Source of the DNA: Deltaproteobacteria bacterium
Lineage (GTDB): Bacteria > Desulfobacterota > Syntrophia > Syntrophales > UBA2185
DNA length: 6,330 nucleotides
Reading direction: 5' to 3'
Assembly: GCA_026388495.1 (NCBI GenBank)
Contig: JAPLJQ010000193.1
Span: 1-6,330, forward strand
Shown here: piece after piece, positions 5,797-6,330 of the stretch
How positions within the stretch are numbered: position 1 is the first letter of the stretch
How the letters are laid out: the number at the start of each line of letters is the position of its first letter
The notes under the pieces: generated by a model
Databases searched by the model: none
What the model was told of the DNA's origin: nothing
Seen by the model: the letters and a program-made list of their open reading frames with translations, nothing else
Position numbers and translations under genes: made by a program

Positions 5797-6330
5797 TCAT
5801 TCCCATCTTCATCATGCATAGGGGCTGTCCTCATCGATGCATCTTCTGCAATGTCCGGAAGACGGCAGGAAATCAACCGGAGAAGATTTCTGAAGAAGCA
5901 TTCTGTGAAACCGTAAATAAGTATTTGGAGAGCACGAAGGTGACGCCTCATCGCGTCCAGATTGCCTTTTACGGCGGGAATTTCACAGGAATGGAAAAAG
6001 GCGAACAGATCGAACTTTTGAAATTTGCCAGGCCTTTCATAAAAAAGGGGCTTGTCAACGGCATTCGAATCTCAACCAGACCCGACTGCCTTGATGCCGA
6101 ATGTCTGGAAATGCTCAAGTCATTCCATGTGACAACCGTTGAAATCGGTGCACAGTCCCTGGCGGATGACGTTCTGGTTCTTGCCAAAAGGGGCCATACG
6201 TCTGCTGATGTCGCAGATTCAATGAAAATGCTCAAACAACGGGAATTTGAAACAGGAATGCATCTCATGGTCGGACTTCCCGGAGATACCCGTGCATCCT
6301 TTGAGCATACTGTCGAGAAGACCATTGCCC
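5787..6330 (+). CDS. Elp3-like radical SAM protein, 3' end missing
   Basis: Radical SAM enzyme of the Elp3-like group (COG1243-related). I translated 181 codons from GTG 5787 and the frame is open to the right edge. Seen: the N-terminal cluster triad CPHRCIFC (Cys14/18/21 from the GTG), preceded by the strand IIPIFIMHRG; FYGGNFTGM (about 61-69), matching the YGG/FTG motif of the group; ISTRPDCLD (about 95-103); EIGAQS (about 119-124); and HLMVGLPGDT (about 159-168). These are typical of the Elp3/MiaB/NifB superfamily core. Whether an acetyltransferase domain like that of true Elp3 follows cannot be seen. Radical SAM proteins of this type next to rnc are, to my recollection, recurrent in Deltaproteobacteria and Clostridia; their reaction is not established. 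Overlaps rnc by 10 bases and probably belongs to the mtaB-rnc operon. GTG 5787 is preferred for its ribosome-site spacing; ATG 5793 is the alternative. Confidence 0.87.
   Translation, partial: MQMIIPIFIMHRGCPHRCIFCNVRKTAGNQPEKISEEAFCETVNKYLESTKVTPHRVQIAFYGGNFTGMEKGEQIELLKFARPFIKKGLVNGIRISTRPDCLDAECLEMLKSFHVTTVEIGAQSLADDVLVLAKRGHTSADVADSMKMLKQREFETGMHLMVGLPGDTRASFEHTVEKTIA

Noticed and set aside
1..6330. Mobile element, CRISPR array, tRNA/rRNA or defence system
   Set aside because: I looked for terminal inverted repeats, regularly spaced repeats, cloverleaf-like segments and transposase, nuclease or toxin motifs and saw none; all long frames are explained by housekeeping-type genes.

Overview
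The window reads as an ordinary chromosomal segment of moderate GC content. The gene content suggests an anaerobic bacterium, probably of the former Deltaproteobacteria (Desulfobacterota, Syntrophus-like). The clues are a NIL-domain dicluster ferredoxin of the kind used in anaerobic homocysteine synthesis, a DUF1015 protein, and an mtaB-rnc-radical SAM run. The taxonomic call is inference from gene content, because no marker RNA is present.

Layout: bases 1-2011 hold two minus-strand genes, a DUF1015 protein and, downstream of it, a TrmN6-type NPPY methyltransferase that runs off the left edge. A divergent intergenic stretch (2012-2268) carries a 9-bp imperfect inverted repeat and an 11-bp-spaced direct repeat. 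On the plus strand follow a small alpha/beta hydrolase (2269-2766) and, behind its own sigma-70-like promoter, the NIL/2x[4Fe-4S] protein (2811-3242). A small two-helix membrane protein of unknown function (3250-3609, minus) converges on the ferredoxin with only 7 bases between the stops. It diverges from the last cluster across a 134-base promoter region. That cluster (3744 to the right edge, plus) is mtaB, rnc and an Elp3-like radical SAM protein, joined by 11- and 10-base overlaps and therefore probably one translationally coupled operon.

Functional themes: RNA modification and processing (TrmN6-like, MtaB, RNase III, Elp3-like radical SAM) and probably amino-acid/sulfur metabolism (NIL-ferredoxin; perhaps DUF1015). 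Two genes are cut by the window edges: the methyltransferase lacks its C-terminus and the Elp3-like protein lacks its C-terminal part. I see no mobile element, CRISPR array, tRNA/rRNA, phage gene or defence system, and I do not claim a new multi-gene system. The points most worth a second look are an Asp-to-Asn change at an expected metal-ligand position in RNase III, the likely role of the NIL-ferredoxin in homocysteine synthesis, a SerK/ParB-like DGHHR motif in the DUF1015 protein, and the repeats in the divergent intergenic region.
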